This document shows, one piece after another, positions 18,141 through 26,346 of a stretch of 64,000 nt of DNA (position 1 is the stretch's first letter; each line of letters begins with the position of its first letter). Both the position numbers and the translations under genes were made by a program. The stretch spans positions 124,001 to 188,000 of the forward strand of contig NZ_PKRQ01000005.1 in NCBI RefSeq assembly GCF_002855575.1. The letters run 5' to 3'. This DNA comes from Tabrizicola sp. TH137 (GTDB lineage: Bacteria > Pseudomonadota > Alphaproteobacteria > Rhodobacterales > Rhodobacteraceae). The notes under the pieces are model-generated. The model was not told the DNA's origin. It worked only from the letters and a program-made list of their open reading frames with translations, and did not search any database.

Positions 18141-19277
18141 TCAGTCCTTCGCCGTGCGGCGCTTCTTTTCCACGTCGTAGAAGGGCATCGAATGGGTCAC
18201 GGCCGGGATTTCCCCGTGGGTGGCGCAATTGACCACCAGCTTCGTCCCGTTATTGGCGCAATCGACGGGGATGCGGGCGATGGCGATGTTGTGCTTGTTC
18301 AGCGGCGAATACATCGCCTGCGTGACCACACCAACCTTCTTGCCGTTCTGGAACACGGGCGCGCCATTGCCGGGCGGATTGGTGCCTTCCATCTTCAGGC
18401 CCCATATCTTGAACCGTTCCTTGCCCTTCAGACGGTAATGCTCTTCCGCGCCGCGGAAGCCCACCTTACCCGGGGAGACGGTGAAATCGAGGCCCAGTTC
18501 CCACAGCGTATCGCCCGGACCTTCATCCTCGAAGGGATACATCTCGGAATTGTCGAAGGGGAAGAAGAGCAGATAGCTTTCGGTGCGCAGCAGGTCGAGC
18601 GTGGTGAAGCGGCAGGGGATGATCCCCATCGACTTGCCCTCGTCAAGGATGCGGTCCCAGATCATCGGCGCATCCTGCCCGCGCACGAACAGCTCATACC
18701 CCCGCTCGCCGGTATAGCCGGTGCGCGAGATCATGGCGGGCTTGCCGAAGAGGCTGGTCTGCATATGGGCGAAATAGGGAAGCTGGCGGATGCCCGGCAC
18801 GTGCTTTTCCAGATACTCCACCGCCAGCGGGCCTTGCAGCGACAGGTCATGCAGGTTGTCGTCAAAGCGGATGGAAACATCGCGGCCCGTGGCGGCCATG
18901 GTCAGTTGCTCATGCGCCTGCCCCGACCCATGGACCACCATGAAGGCATTGGGGGCCATGCGGTAGATCACGCAGTCGTCGATGAACTTGCCCTGATCGT
19001 TCAGCATGGTCGCATAGACCGACCGGCCCGGCATCAGCTTTTCCATGTTCCGGGTCGTGGCCCGTTCGACCACATGGCTCGCCGCCGGCCCGGTGATGTG
19101 AACCTTCTTGAGGCCCGACACATCCATCAGCCCGGCCTTGGTGCGGATTGCCATGTATTCGGCATCCGGGTCGCCGTCATAGGACCAGGCGGTTCCCATC
19201 CCGCTCCAATCCTCAAGGTTCGATCCCAGCGCACGGTGCCGGTCACCCAGCGTGGAAAAGCGCCACGAGTTCGTCAT
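18141..19277 (-). CDS. dmmD: GcvT-like tetrahydrofolate-dependent protein, DmmD-like
   Basis: Aminomethyltransferase-fold protein of 378 residues that should capture the formaldehyde released by amine demethylation as methylene-tetrahydrofolate. Family blocks: KAGLMDVSGLKKVHITGPAA near residue 50, SLQGPLAVEYLEK, SRTGYTGERGYELFV, and the C-terminal barrel around PVFQNGKKVGVVTQAM. The start at 19277 has GGGAGGGACGGAG immediately upstream. First gene of the dmm operon, 74 bases ahead of dmmA. Similar folds occur in sarcosine oxidase and DMSP demethylase, but the neighbours favour the methylamine pathway. Confidence 0.87.
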   Translation of the reverse strand: MTNSWRFSTLGDRHRALGSNLEDWSGMGTAWSYDGDPDAEYMAIRTKAGLMDVSGLKKVHITGPAASHVVERATTRNMEKLMPGRSVYATMLNDQGKFIDDCVIYRMAPNAFMVVHGSGQAHEQLTMAATGRDVSIRFDDNLHDLSLQGPLAVEYLEKHVPGIRQLPYFAHMQTSLFGKPAMISRTGYTGERGYELFVRGQDAPMIWDRILDEGKSMGIIPCRFTTLDLLRTESYLLFFPFDNSEMYPFEDEGPGDTLWELGLDFTVSPGKVGFRGAEEHYRLKGKERFKIWGLKMEGTNPPGNGAPVFQNGKKVGVVTQAMYSPLNKHNIAIARIPVDCANNGTKLVVNCATHGEIPAVTHSMPFYDVEKKRRTAKD

Positions 19278-19466
19278 CTCCGTCCCTCCCGATGGACTTG
19301 TTTGTTGCCGATACTCTCCAACCATCCCCCCTCGAAATCAACCTTCTTGTGCAAAAAGTTTTCCTCTCAGGGAAAGTTCGCTGTCCGTTTCCGGCCCGCA
19401 CCGCCGAAAACCGCCGCGTCCCGCCCGAAGAATCGGCAGCGCGGAAGCCCGGCATCCCGGAATGGC

Positions 19467-19494
19467 AAAGGGGCGGCCCTGCGGCCGCCCCTTT
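19467..19494. terminator. Bidirectional hairpin after APC permease gene
   Basis: Perfect 12-base stem AAAGGGGCGGCC / GGCCGCCCCTTT around CTGC, 23 bases beyond the permease stop on the minus strand, with short T-tracts at both ends. Separates the permease transcript from the dmm promoter region (19278-19466), in which TTTCC-N6-GGAAA is the only dyad I see. Confidence 0.75.
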
Positions 19495-19516
19495 CCGTCG
19501 TCAGGTTCGGCCCCGA

Positions 19517-21283
19517 TCAGCCCGGCAGCACGAAGAACCAGTTGGACCAGAGCACCACCGCCGCACCCGCAATCAGCGCGAGATAGGGCAGCATCCCGGC
19601 CCGGCGCGGCCCGAGATCGCCGTGGTCCGACAGGCCCAGATCCTCCATCGCTTCCTTGGGGAAATGCCCCTTGTCCACGATGTAATGCCGCCAGGCGAAG
19701 ACCGGCAGGATCAGCGCGGCAAAGATCAGACCGGCCCAGAGCGCGTTGGAATAGCCCCAGACCTTTGCCCCGGCGCCAAGGAAGAGCGCGTTGACGAAGG
19801 CCAGCACCGTGTTGATCCAGATCAGGACGGTGGGCGCCTTCCACGGCCGTTCCATATGCGGCGAATCGATCCGGTGAATCCAGCCCGCGTTCAGGTTCAG
19901 GAAGTTGAACAGGATGTAGCCGACGTTGGAGATGGCGAGGACGTAGAAGTAGCCCGCCACATCCGAAGCCAGCGCAAGAAGGATCAGGTTGAAGCCGAAA
20001 TCCGTCCACATTGCGCCTGTCGGGGCGCCATTGCCGTTCACCTTGCTCAGGTATTTCGGCAGCCAGCCGTCCCGCGACCCCTGATAGAGCGTGCGAGAGG
20101 ACCCCGCCATCGCCGTCATGATGGCCAGGAACAGCGCCATGATCATCAGGATGACGAAAAGCTGGATGATGACATTGGACGATCCCAGGAACCCGCCCAG
20201 CGCTGCCGCGATCCCCGTGCCATCGACGATGCCGGTCGCCAGCATCCCGGAATGGCCCAGAACCCCCTGGAAGGAGAAGGGGATCAGGAAGAAGAACACG
20301 ATGCAGAGCAGGCCGGAATAGAAGATGGCCCGGAAGGTATCGGTCTTGGGGTCCTTCAATTCGCGGGTATAGCAGACCGCGGTTTCAAAGCCGTAGGTGG
20401 ACCAGGCGGCGATATACATGCCACCCAGGAACAGCGTCCAGCCGCCGATATCCCATGCGCCGTTCTCGCCCGAATAGGCGGCGGTCGGCGGCACGATGCC
20501 GGTGACATTCATGCTGTCGATCTGGCCCGTCAGGATCGGCACGATCCCCACCAGCAAGAGCGGAATCAGCACGATCACCGCCAGCACCTTCTGCGCGCTC
20601 GCGGTGGAGGCGATACCGCGATGCTGGATGATGAAGATGATCGACATCAGGATGACGCCGATCACGAAGGTGGAGTTGAAGTGCAGCGTCCCCAGACCCG
20701 GCACCGCGATGTTGAAGGCCTCCCACACCCGGAAGGCCGGGGTCAGGGCTGCCACGCCATCCGCCGTCGCAACCGCCGTGATGGCGGCCTCGACCGTCGA
20801 TCCGGCATTGGCGGCCATGTATTCCGCCACGGCGGGGGTCTCGGCGGTGTAATTGGCAAGATTGGCCGCCACCCAATCCACCACCGCCTGGCTTTCGGCC
20901 AGCGGAATCGGGAAGAGCGCGTTCAGGATATACCCCGCCGCGATCACGCAGCCGAGCGACAGCACCGGCGACCAGGCGAACCAGTTGCACCAGACCGACA
21001 GCGGCGCGATCAGCTTGGAATAGCGCAGCCAGGCCGTGGCGCCATAGACAGAAGCACCGCCCGACTTGTTGCCGAACATGCCCGCCATTTCCGCATAGGT
21101 GAAGGATTGCAGAAAGCCCATGCACATGGACAGCATCCAGACGACAAAGGCCGCCTGCCCGGCCACGCCGGCAATCCCGCCCAGCGAAAACAGCACAAGC
21201 GGGGGCACCCCCGCGGCAACCCAGAAGGCACCCTTCCAATCCAGCGCGCGATGCAGCTCGCCGTTCGTTGTAGTTGACGACAT
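19517..21283 (-). CDS. APC-superfamily amino acid/amine permease
   Basis: Secondary transporter of 588 residues with about 13-14 hydrophobic helices, of the amino acid-polyamine-organocation type. The first helix carries the unwound glycine-rich loop (PLVLFSLGGIAGVAGQ) and there is a large extracytoplasmic loop rich in Ala and Glu at about 135-190. Start at 21283 with AGGGAG upstream. It lies between the dmm operon and the Amt gene, so a methylated amine or its amino-acid adduct (such as gamma-glutamylmethylamide) is a reasonable substrate, but this is inference. Terminated by the hairpin at 19467-19494. Confidence 0.87.
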   Translation of the reverse strand: MSSTTTNGELHRALDWKGAFWVAAGVPPLVLFSLGGIAGVAGQAAFVVWMLSMCMGFLQSFTYAEMAGMFGNKSGGASVYGATAWLRYSKLIAPLSVWCNWFAWSPVLSLGCVIAAGYILNALFPIPLAESQAVVDWVAANLANYTAETPAVAEYMAANAGSTVEAAITAVATADGVAALTPAFRVWEAFNIAVPGLGTLHFNSTFVIGVILMSIIFIIQHRGIASTASAQKVLAVIVLIPLLLVGIVPILTGQIDSMNVTGIVPPTAAYSGENGAWDIGGWTLFLGGMYIAAWSTYGFETAVCYTRELKDPKTDTFRAIFYSGLLCIVFFFLIPFSFQGVLGHSGMLATGIVDGTGIAAALGGFLGSSNVIIQLFVILMIMALFLAIMTAMAGSSRTLYQGSRDGWLPKYLSKVNGNGAPTGAMWTDFGFNLILLALASDVAGYFYVLAISNVGYILFNFLNLNAGWIHRIDSPHMERPWKAPTVLIWINTVLAFVNALFLGAGAKVWGYSNALWAGLIFAALILPVFAWRHYIVDKGHFPKEAMEDLGLSDHGDLGPRRAGMLPYLALIAGAAVVLWSNWFFVLPG

Positions 21284-21569
21284 TCCGTGAACTCCCTCGT
21301 TCCCTGTTGGCACCGGTTGCGCGGTCATCACCACGTCCGCGCTCCGGTTTGTGATTGCCGGCCCGGCCCATCCGCCGGAACGGTTTTCGGCATTGGCGGC
21401 CCATACAGCCGCGCCCGGGAGGCGGCCGCGGTCACGTCCCCGCGCCCGCAGACCCCTGCCCGATGCCTCCAGCAAAGCACGGAGTTATTCACAAGGCGAG
21501 ATATTTTTATTCTTGCGAAACTTTTTTTCCTGTAGCCGCATCGCAGCGAAAGGCGGGCGCGACATGCAG
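21284..21569 (-). promoter_or_regulatory. Upstream region of the APC permease
   Basis: Gap between the permease start and the terminator at 21570. It contains a distinctly AT-rich block at about 21484-21532, likely the promoter core. On the minus strand AGGAAAAAAAGTTTCGCAAG lies at 21515-21534, loosely similar to AGGAAAACTTTTTGCACAAG upstream of dmmD; I see no gene here. Confidence 0.4.
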
Positions 21570-21596
21570 AAAGGCCCGGGCATTGCCCGGGCCTTT
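21570..21596 (-). terminator. Terminator of the Amt operon
   Basis: Perfect 11-base stem AAAGGCCCGGG / CCCGGGCCTTT with loop CATTG, 31 bases beyond the small membrane-protein gene on the minus strand. Confidence 0.8.
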
Positions 21597-21627
21597 CCCT
21601 TTCCTGTATACCGGCTTGCGGCGCGGC

Positions 21628-21792
21628 CTACTTCGCCTTCCTGTAGGCGGCCCGCTCATGCCGCGATCCGGCCACGAGCGCGCCGATGCAGAGCAGCATC
21701 GACAGAAGCAGCCAGATGGCCTCGGTCCCTGCGCCGGCGTAATAGGCGCCTTCCACGGCGGCCCAGTCGGTGATGTCAGTTCCAACCAGCAT
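21628..21792 (-). CDS. 54-residue membrane protein downstream of Amt
   Basis: Short gene in the Amt operon: ATG at 21792 with AAGGAAGGACG upstream, 24 bases after the Amt stop, ending at TAG 21628. The product is MLVGTDITDWAAVEGAYYAG followed by one hydrophobic helix (IWLLLSMLLCIGALVAG) and a basic tail RHERAAYRKAK. No signal peptidase site; probably a single-span inner-membrane protein with cytoplasmic C-terminus by the positive-inside rule. Not recognised as a named family. Its tight linkage to Amt and the shared terminator suggest an accessory or regulatory subunit of the transporter (inference). Confidence 0.75.
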   Translation of the reverse strand: MLVGTDITDWAAVEGAYYAGAGTEAIWLLLSMLLCIGALVAGSRHERAAYRKAK

Positions 21793-21816
21793 GATCGTCC
21801 TTCCTTTCGTCTGGGT

Positions 21817-23205
21817 TCACTCGGCCGGGGTCTTCGATGCGGCAGCGCCGCCGAAGAATTCCGGATAGGCCTCAATCGGCACCTTCACCTTGTCGAGACC
21901 AAGCAGTTCGGCCTCTTTCGGAACGCGCAGCATGCCGAGCTTCTTCAGGACCAGAGACACGACATAGCCCGGAACGAAGCCAAGAACCGCCATGACCAGC
22001 GCGCCGATCACCTGCCCATAGAGGGTGATGGTCGGTGCTCCCTCGGCGGGCAATGCGGGATAACCGGCCGCGAAGATGCCCACGGCGATCACGCCCCAGA
22101 GACCCACCACCCCGTGCAGGGCGACCGCGCCGACGGCATCGTCGATCTTCATCTTCTCGACATAGCTGGCGACGAGCGGCATGATGATCCCGCCAATCGT
22201 GCCGATCACGAAGGCCATCGGCGGCCAGTAGAGATCGAGCCCGCCCGCGACCGAGATGATCCCGCCCAGCGCGCCGGACATCATCCAGAACGGGTCATGC
22301 GTCATCACCCAGGCCGCAATGGCGCCCCCGGCAAAGCCCATCAGGATGTTGAAGGTCATCGCCGAAAGGGTGACAGGCGTGCCGTAGATGGTGTGGAAGA
22401 TGCCGGTGCCCCAGGACCATGCCTCGCCCGGGAAGATCACGCAGCCCATGAGGAAGCCCCAGAAACCCGCGATGATGAGCATCAGCCCGACCAGCGCGGC
22501 AGGCATCGAATGCCCCGCGATGGCATTTGCCGTGCCGTCCGGATTGAACTTGCCCACCCTTGCCCCGAGGTTGATCAAAACCCCAAGTGTGAAGAAGCCC
22601 GCGATGGCATGAACCACGCCGGACGCGCCGAAGTCGTGATAGCCCAGCGCCGTGACCAGCCAGCCATCCGCATGCCAGCCCCAGGCCGCGCCGAGGATCC
22701 AGACGAAGCTGCCCAGAACGATGGCAAGGATGGTGAAGCCCACGATCTGGATGCGTTCGATCAGGCTGCCCGACATGATCGAGGCGGTGGTCGCCGCGAA
22801 CATGGCGAAGGCACCGAAGAAGACGCCTGTCGCGCTGTCGGCCACGTTCGGCCCCATCGCGGGGCCCACCGGGCTTGCCGCAGCCAGGGCATATTCAAGG
22901 CCAGACGTGCCGATCGGGCCGGGCGACATGCTGAAACCCGTGGGGAAGGCCCAGTAGATGAACCAGCCCGCATAGTAGAAGGTCGGGATGATGAAGGCGA
23001 AGGCGAGGATGTTCTTGATCCCCGAGGCCAGCGCGTTCTTGGCGCGCGAGGCGCCCATCTCATAGGACAAGAACCCTGCATGGATCAGCACCATGAGGGG
23101 GATCGTCAACCAGTAGAAGGTTTCGGCAGTCGTCTTGTTCAGGCCGGCCGTCGCGTCCTTCAGCGCGGCCAGTTCCGCCGTCAAGGCGGCGATCTGTTCT
23201 TCCAT
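21817..23205 (-). CDS. Amt/MEP-family ammonium transporter with N-terminal coiled coil
   Basis: Ammonium or methylammonium channel-type transporter, 462 residues, eleven predicted membrane helices. Seen: SYEMGASRAKNALASGIKNI in the first core segment, WGWHADGW, the twin-histidine region FGASGVVHAIAG, and ALHGVVGLWGVI with the second pore histidine. The N-terminus before the first helix is unusual: MEEQIAALTAELAALKDATA is a short heptad-like coiled coil and replaces a signal sequence. The start at 23205 has GGGGAGTG upstream. It sits between tmm and dmm genes, so it may import methylamine or reabsorb ammonium released by methylamine catabolism. No glnK is adjacent. Confidence 0.93.
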   Translation of the reverse strand: MEEQIAALTAELAALKDATAGLNKTTAETFYWLTIPLMVLIHAGFLSYEMGASRAKNALASGIKNILAFAFIIPTFYYAGWFIYWAFPTGFSMSPGPIGTSGLEYALAAASPVGPAMGPNVADSATGVFFGAFAMFAATTASIMSGSLIERIQIVGFTILAIVLGSFVWILGAAWGWHADGWLVTALGYHDFGASGVVHAIAGFFTLGVLINLGARVGKFNPDGTANAIAGHSMPAALVGLMLIIAGFWGFLMGCVIFPGEAWSWGTGIFHTIYGTPVTLSAMTFNILMGFAGGAIAAWVMTHDPFWMMSGALGGIISVAGGLDLYWPPMAFVIGTIGGIIMPLVASYVEKMKIDDAVGAVALHGVVGLWGVIAVGIFAAGYPALPAEGAPTITLYGQVIGALVMAVLGFVPGYVVSLVLKKLGMLRVPKEAELLGLDKVKVPIEAYPEFFGGAAASKTPAE

Positions 23206-23317
23206 GCGTGCACTCCCCAGCTGTTCTGCCGCCTCCATGTGACCCGGAAGCTGGCGGCCAAAGTTAAGCACGGGCGGGCAAAGCCCCGACCGCAAATTGT
23301 GATGTGAGGTAACTTTG

Positions 23318-23335
23318 TTTCACGACAAGGTGAAA
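23318..23335. promoter_or_regulatory. Perfect inverted repeat TTTCAC-N6-GTGAAA upstream of amt
   Basis: 18-base dyad with 6-base arms, sized for a dimeric helix-turn-helix regulator. One half, extended to TGTTTCAC, recurs 38 bases upstream of tdm at 13501-13508. Confidence 0.5.
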
Positions 23336-23436
23336 ATGCGAAAGGAAATGACCAAACATCAGGCAAAGATGCACCTAATGGATCAAGATTTCAGCAATTC
23401 CAGTCTGGGCCGCAACAATCGGGGCGCCAAGACAGG

Positions 23437-23462
23437 ACGACCCCGGACATGGCCGGGGTCGT
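23437..23462. terminator. Terminator of tmm
   Basis: Perfect 10-base stem ACGACCCCGG / CCGGGGTCGT around a 6-base loop, 46 bases beyond the tmm stop on the minus strand. Confidence 0.75.
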
Positions 23463-23508
23463 CTTCGCATCTGCGGGGGATGGGCGCTGCGCGCCCGCCG
23501 GTCGGGGG

Positions 23509-24852
23509 TCAGTTGCGCAGATAGCTTTCCATGGAATCCTCCAGCGCCTCCTTCCAGGGCGTGTGGTGGATGGGCGCCATCGTCCCCGTGATCACCGATT
23601 TGTAGGCATTGTCGCGGAAAGACATGATGTCTTTCTTCTTGTGGTCCTTCCATTCGAAGAAGGCTTCGCAGGCGCCGTCCACGTCGAAGGACGGATAGTC
23701 CGTCTCGGCGATCAGTTCCTTCACGTAATCGCCCTGGTAATGGATGGCGTCATGCGCATCCTGCCCGGCATCCTCGCCCGCGACCCGATCCTCCACATCC
23801 TTCAGAAGCACGGCCTTGTCTGCCGGGATCGCGATGCGCCCCATGATGGCGTCGCGCACCCACCAGGCCTGTGCGTCGAACATGTTGAAGGTGAACCACT
23901 GGTCCTGCATGCCCAGATAGAACAGCTTGGGGTTATGCACCCAGGCCACCCCCTTGTAGAGATCGGCCGTCGCCAGCCGGTTCGCCGTCTTCAGCCGCAG
24001 GTCATCGGGCAGGAAGGGGAAGTGGTGCTTGTACCCGGTGCAGAGGATGATGGCGTCGATCTTCTTGCTGCTGCCATCGCCGAAATAGGCATGTGTCTCG
24101 TCCACCCGCACCAGACCGGGCTTTTCTTCCCAGTTCGCGGGCCATTTGAAGCCCATGGGCGCGCGGCGATAGGTGCTGGTGATCGACTTCGCGCCGTATT
24201 TCCAGCACTGCGATCCCACATCCTCGGCCGAATAGGAGGTGCCCATGATCAGCAGGTCCTTGCCCGTGAACTCCCGCGCGTCGCGGAAGTCATGGGCATG
24301 CAGGACGCGGCCGTTGAACTTGTCGAAACCCGGATACTCCGGGACATTCGGCACCGAGAAGTGGCCCGAGGCGACGATGACATTGTCGAAGTCCTCGTCA
24401 TACATCCGGTCGGCCTTCAGGTCATGCGCGGTGACGGTGAAATTCCCCTTCGCCTCATTGTACTTGACCATGCGGATGGTGGTGGAGAAGCGGATCCAGT
24501 CGCGCACCCCGGCCTTCTTCACCCGCCCCTCGATATAGTCGAACAGCACGGCGCGGGGCGGATAGCTGGCGATCTGCTTGCCGAAATGTTCCTCGAAGGA
24601 ATAGTCGGCGAATTCAAGACCCTCCTTCGGGCCGTTGGACCACAGATAGCGGTACATGGAGCAATGGACCGGCTCGCCATTCTCGTCCAGACCGGTGCGC
24701 CAGGTGTAGTTCCAGAGCCCGCCCCAGTTCGACTGCTTCTCGAAACAGACGACCTCGGGGATATCCGCGCCCTTGGCCTTGGCCGACTGGAATGCCCTGA
24801 GCTGCGCAAGGCCCGACGGCCCCGCCCCGATCACCGCTACACGTTTGGTCAC
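23509..24852 (-). CDS. tmm: Trimethylamine monooxygenase
   Basis: FAD- and NADPH-dependent flavin monooxygenase that oxidises trimethylamine to TMAO, the first step of the island's pathway. 447 residues, the usual Tmm length. Seen: FAD loop GAGPSG (9-14), [10 protein letters not shown] after the first Rossmann fold, the FMO fingerprint [11 protein letters not shown], the NADPH loop [11 protein letters not shown], and [13 protein letters not shown]. The long insertion from [15 protein letters not shown] matches bacterial Tmm rather than Baeyer-Villiger enzymes. The start codon is GTG at 24852 with GGAGGG nine bases upstream; the ATG just before it is out of frame. Followed by a terminator at 23437-23462 and preceded by a 34-base inverted repeat. 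Confidence 0.96.
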   Translation of the reverse strand: MTKRVAVIGAGPSGLAQLRAFQSAKAKGADIPEVVCFEKQSNWGGLWNYTWRTGLDENGEPVHCSMYRYLWSNGPKEGLEFADYSFEEHFGKQIASYPPRAVLFDYIEGRVKKAGVRDWIRFSTTIRMVKYNEAKGNFTVTAHDLKADRMYDEDFDNVIVASGHFSVPNVPEYPGFDKFNGRVLHAHDFRDAREFTGKDLLIMGTSYSAEDVGSQCWKYGAKSITSTYRRAPMGFKWPANWEEKPGLVRVDETHAYFGDGSSKKIDAIILCTGYKHHFPFLPDDLRLKTANRLATADLYKGVAWVHNPKLFYLGMQDQWFTFNMFDAQAWWVRDAIMGRIAIPADKAVLLKDVEDRVAGEDAGQDAHDAIHYQGDYVKELIAETDYPSFDVDGACEAFFEWKDHKKKDIMSFRDNAYKSVITGTMAPIHHTPWKEALEDSMESYLRN

Positions 24853-25239
24853 ATCACCCTCCTTGTCGTTCGTCTCTTGTGGTTTGTTGGTGGAAGGCTA
24901 AACGTGGCACGCAATCCCCGTCAAATTATTTTCCCTTGATGAAATAATTTGACGCAGAAGACCGCGCGATCCCCCGCCTTCCGGCCCTGACCGCGACCCT
25001 CATCTGGACCCTTGCGCCGGTGCTGCACCTGTCGCGGCAACCGAAACAAACCCTGCCTGCCGCGAAGATTCCCCGTCCTTTCGGCCAAAACGCCGGATTT
25101 CTGCCCCGCTCTGGACATGATTTGCCCGAAGAGAAGGGGTTCAGTGATGTGAGTGCTGTATGTGCCCGTGCGGAAGTCCGACTGCGCGGATCGAGTTCCG
25201 GTGATGACCTGCGGACGTCCTCAGGCAGCTGGTTTCAGC
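24853..25239. promoter_or_regulatory. Divergent region tmm / response regulator
   Basis: 387-base gap between tmm and the divergent regulator. Apart from the AT-rich inverted repeat at 24920-24953, which faces tmm, I see no gene and no clear promoter for the regulator side; 24960-25200 is ordinary GC-rich sequence. Confidence 0.5.
24920..24953. promoter_or_regulatory. Perfect 12-base inverted repeat upstream of tmm
   Basis: GTCAAATTATTT (24920-24931) and its exact complement AAATAATTTGAC (24942-24953), spaced by 10 bases. It lies 68 bases before the tmm start in a GC-rich region, has no T-tract, and looks like an operator for a dimer rather than a terminator. Confidence 0.6.
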
Positions 25240-26346
25240 ATGAAAATACTCGCCGTCGATGATGACGACACGATCCTGGACCTTCTGGCCGAGGCGCTGG
25301 CGCTTTCGGGCCATGAACGCATGGCGCGGGCCCGTTCGGCGCATGAGGCCTTGGGCGTGATCGCCGCCACCACCACGCCCTTCGACTGCCTGCTTCTTGA
25401 TATCCAGATGCCCGGCATGGACGGAATCGCGCTGTGCCGCGAGATCCGCAGCCTGCACGCCTATCCCACCACGCCCATCCTGATGCTGACCGCCATGTCG
25501 CAGCGCGACTATATCGAGCGCGCCTTCATGGCCGGGGCCACCGATTACATCACCAAGCCCTTCGACCTGCTGGAGCTTTCGGCCCGGATCGGGATGGCCC
25601 ATCGGCTTGTCGAGGAACGCAACCGCGTGGCCGACAGCCAGACCATGATCGAAAGGCTGAAGCGCGAGATCAAGACCTTCCCGGCGGTGTCGCTGCATGA
25701 TCCCGTCGATCTGGGATCGTTGCCGCGCACCATCGCCTATCTTTCCTTCGAGAATTACATCCTGTCGCTGACGCGGGCCCGGCTCTTCACCTCCAATGTC
25801 ATGGCGCTGAAGATGCTGGATGTCGAACGGATGCATGCCCAGCACCGCCCTTCGGAATTCCTTGCCCGGCTGCGCATGGTGGGCCAGGCCTTTGCCGAGG
25901 CGACCGAGGGCGAGGGCAGCGTGTTGTCCTATCGCGGCAATGGTATCTTCCTTGCGATCAGCCACAACCGCAGCCGCATGGCGCCGCAGGATATCGAGGC
26001 GCATATCAACGGCTCCATCCTTGCCGGTCAGGGGATCACGGTCGCCGTGGGCGACCGGATGTCGCTTGGTTCCATCACGCGTTTCGGATCGCTGCAATCG
26101 GTGAACAAGGCCGCCGCGGCGGTAGAGCGCAAGTTGCAGAACGTGGGCGCCAACGCGCCCCTGCCCCGCAGCCTGCCGGAACGGTCTCTGGCGCGCTATC
26201 GCGGGGAACAGGACCGCACCGCCTATGAAGGCATGTTGCGGCAGATGCTGACCGATGACCTTGCCCGCCTGCGCGGCGAACTCAATGGAGGCGTGGGTCC
26301 AGGTCCATCACAGCAACCTGAACCTTCACGCCGTCAAGTTCCATGA
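25240..26346 (+). CDS. Response regulator with degenerate GGDEF-like output domain
   Basis: 368-residue regulator: receiver at 1-122 with acidic pocket DDDD (7-10), phosphoacceptor Asp54 and Lys in ITKPFDL; then an alpha-helical linker (about 125-160); then a C-terminal domain whose pattern resembles GGDEF, with SYRGNGIFLAIS at the position of the GGDEF loop. If so, it has lost the cyclase signature and is likely a non-catalytic or nucleotide-binding output (inference). No helix-turn-helix seen. No strong ribosome site precedes the ATG at 25240; the protein sequence argues for this start. Its 3' end overlaps the luxI-type gene by 65 bases tail to tail. Confidence 0.82.
   Translation: MKILAVDDDDTILDLLAEALALSGHERMARARSAHEALGVIAATTTPFDCLLLDIQMPGMDGIALCREIRSLHAYPTTPILMLTAMSQRDYIERAFMAGATDYITKPFDLLELSARIGMAHRLVEERNRVADSQTMIERLKREIKTFPAVSLHDPVDLGSLPRTIAYLSFENYILSLTRARLFTSNVMALKMLDVERMHAQHRPSEFLARLRMVGQAFAEATEGEGSVLSYRGNGIFLAISHNRSRMAPQDIEAHINGSILAGQGITVAVGDRMSLGSITRFGSLQSVNKAAAAVERKLQNVGANAPLPRSLPERSLARYRGEQDRTAYEGMLRQMLTDDLARLRGELNGGVGPGPSQQPEPSRRQVP

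Larger units (their letters stand above)
23206..23508 (-). promoter_or_regulatory. Upstream region of amt and downstream region of tmm
   Basis: 303-base gap. At 23318-23335 a perfect dyad TTTCAC-N6-GTGAAA lies about 113 bases upstream of the amt start, within AT-rich DNA (23295-23400). Nearer tmm the gap holds its terminator at 23437-23462. No gene seen. Confidence 0.55.

Noticed and set aside
21507-21875. 122-codon minus-strand frame around the Amt downstream region
   Set aside because: Basic, low-complexity translation; the overlapping 54-residue frame at 21628-21792 has a ribosome site and membrane helix and is preferred.
24956-25239. Small coding frame 25020-25262 ahead of the response regulator
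   Set aside because: No ribosome site or conserved features; overlaps the regulator start out of frame.
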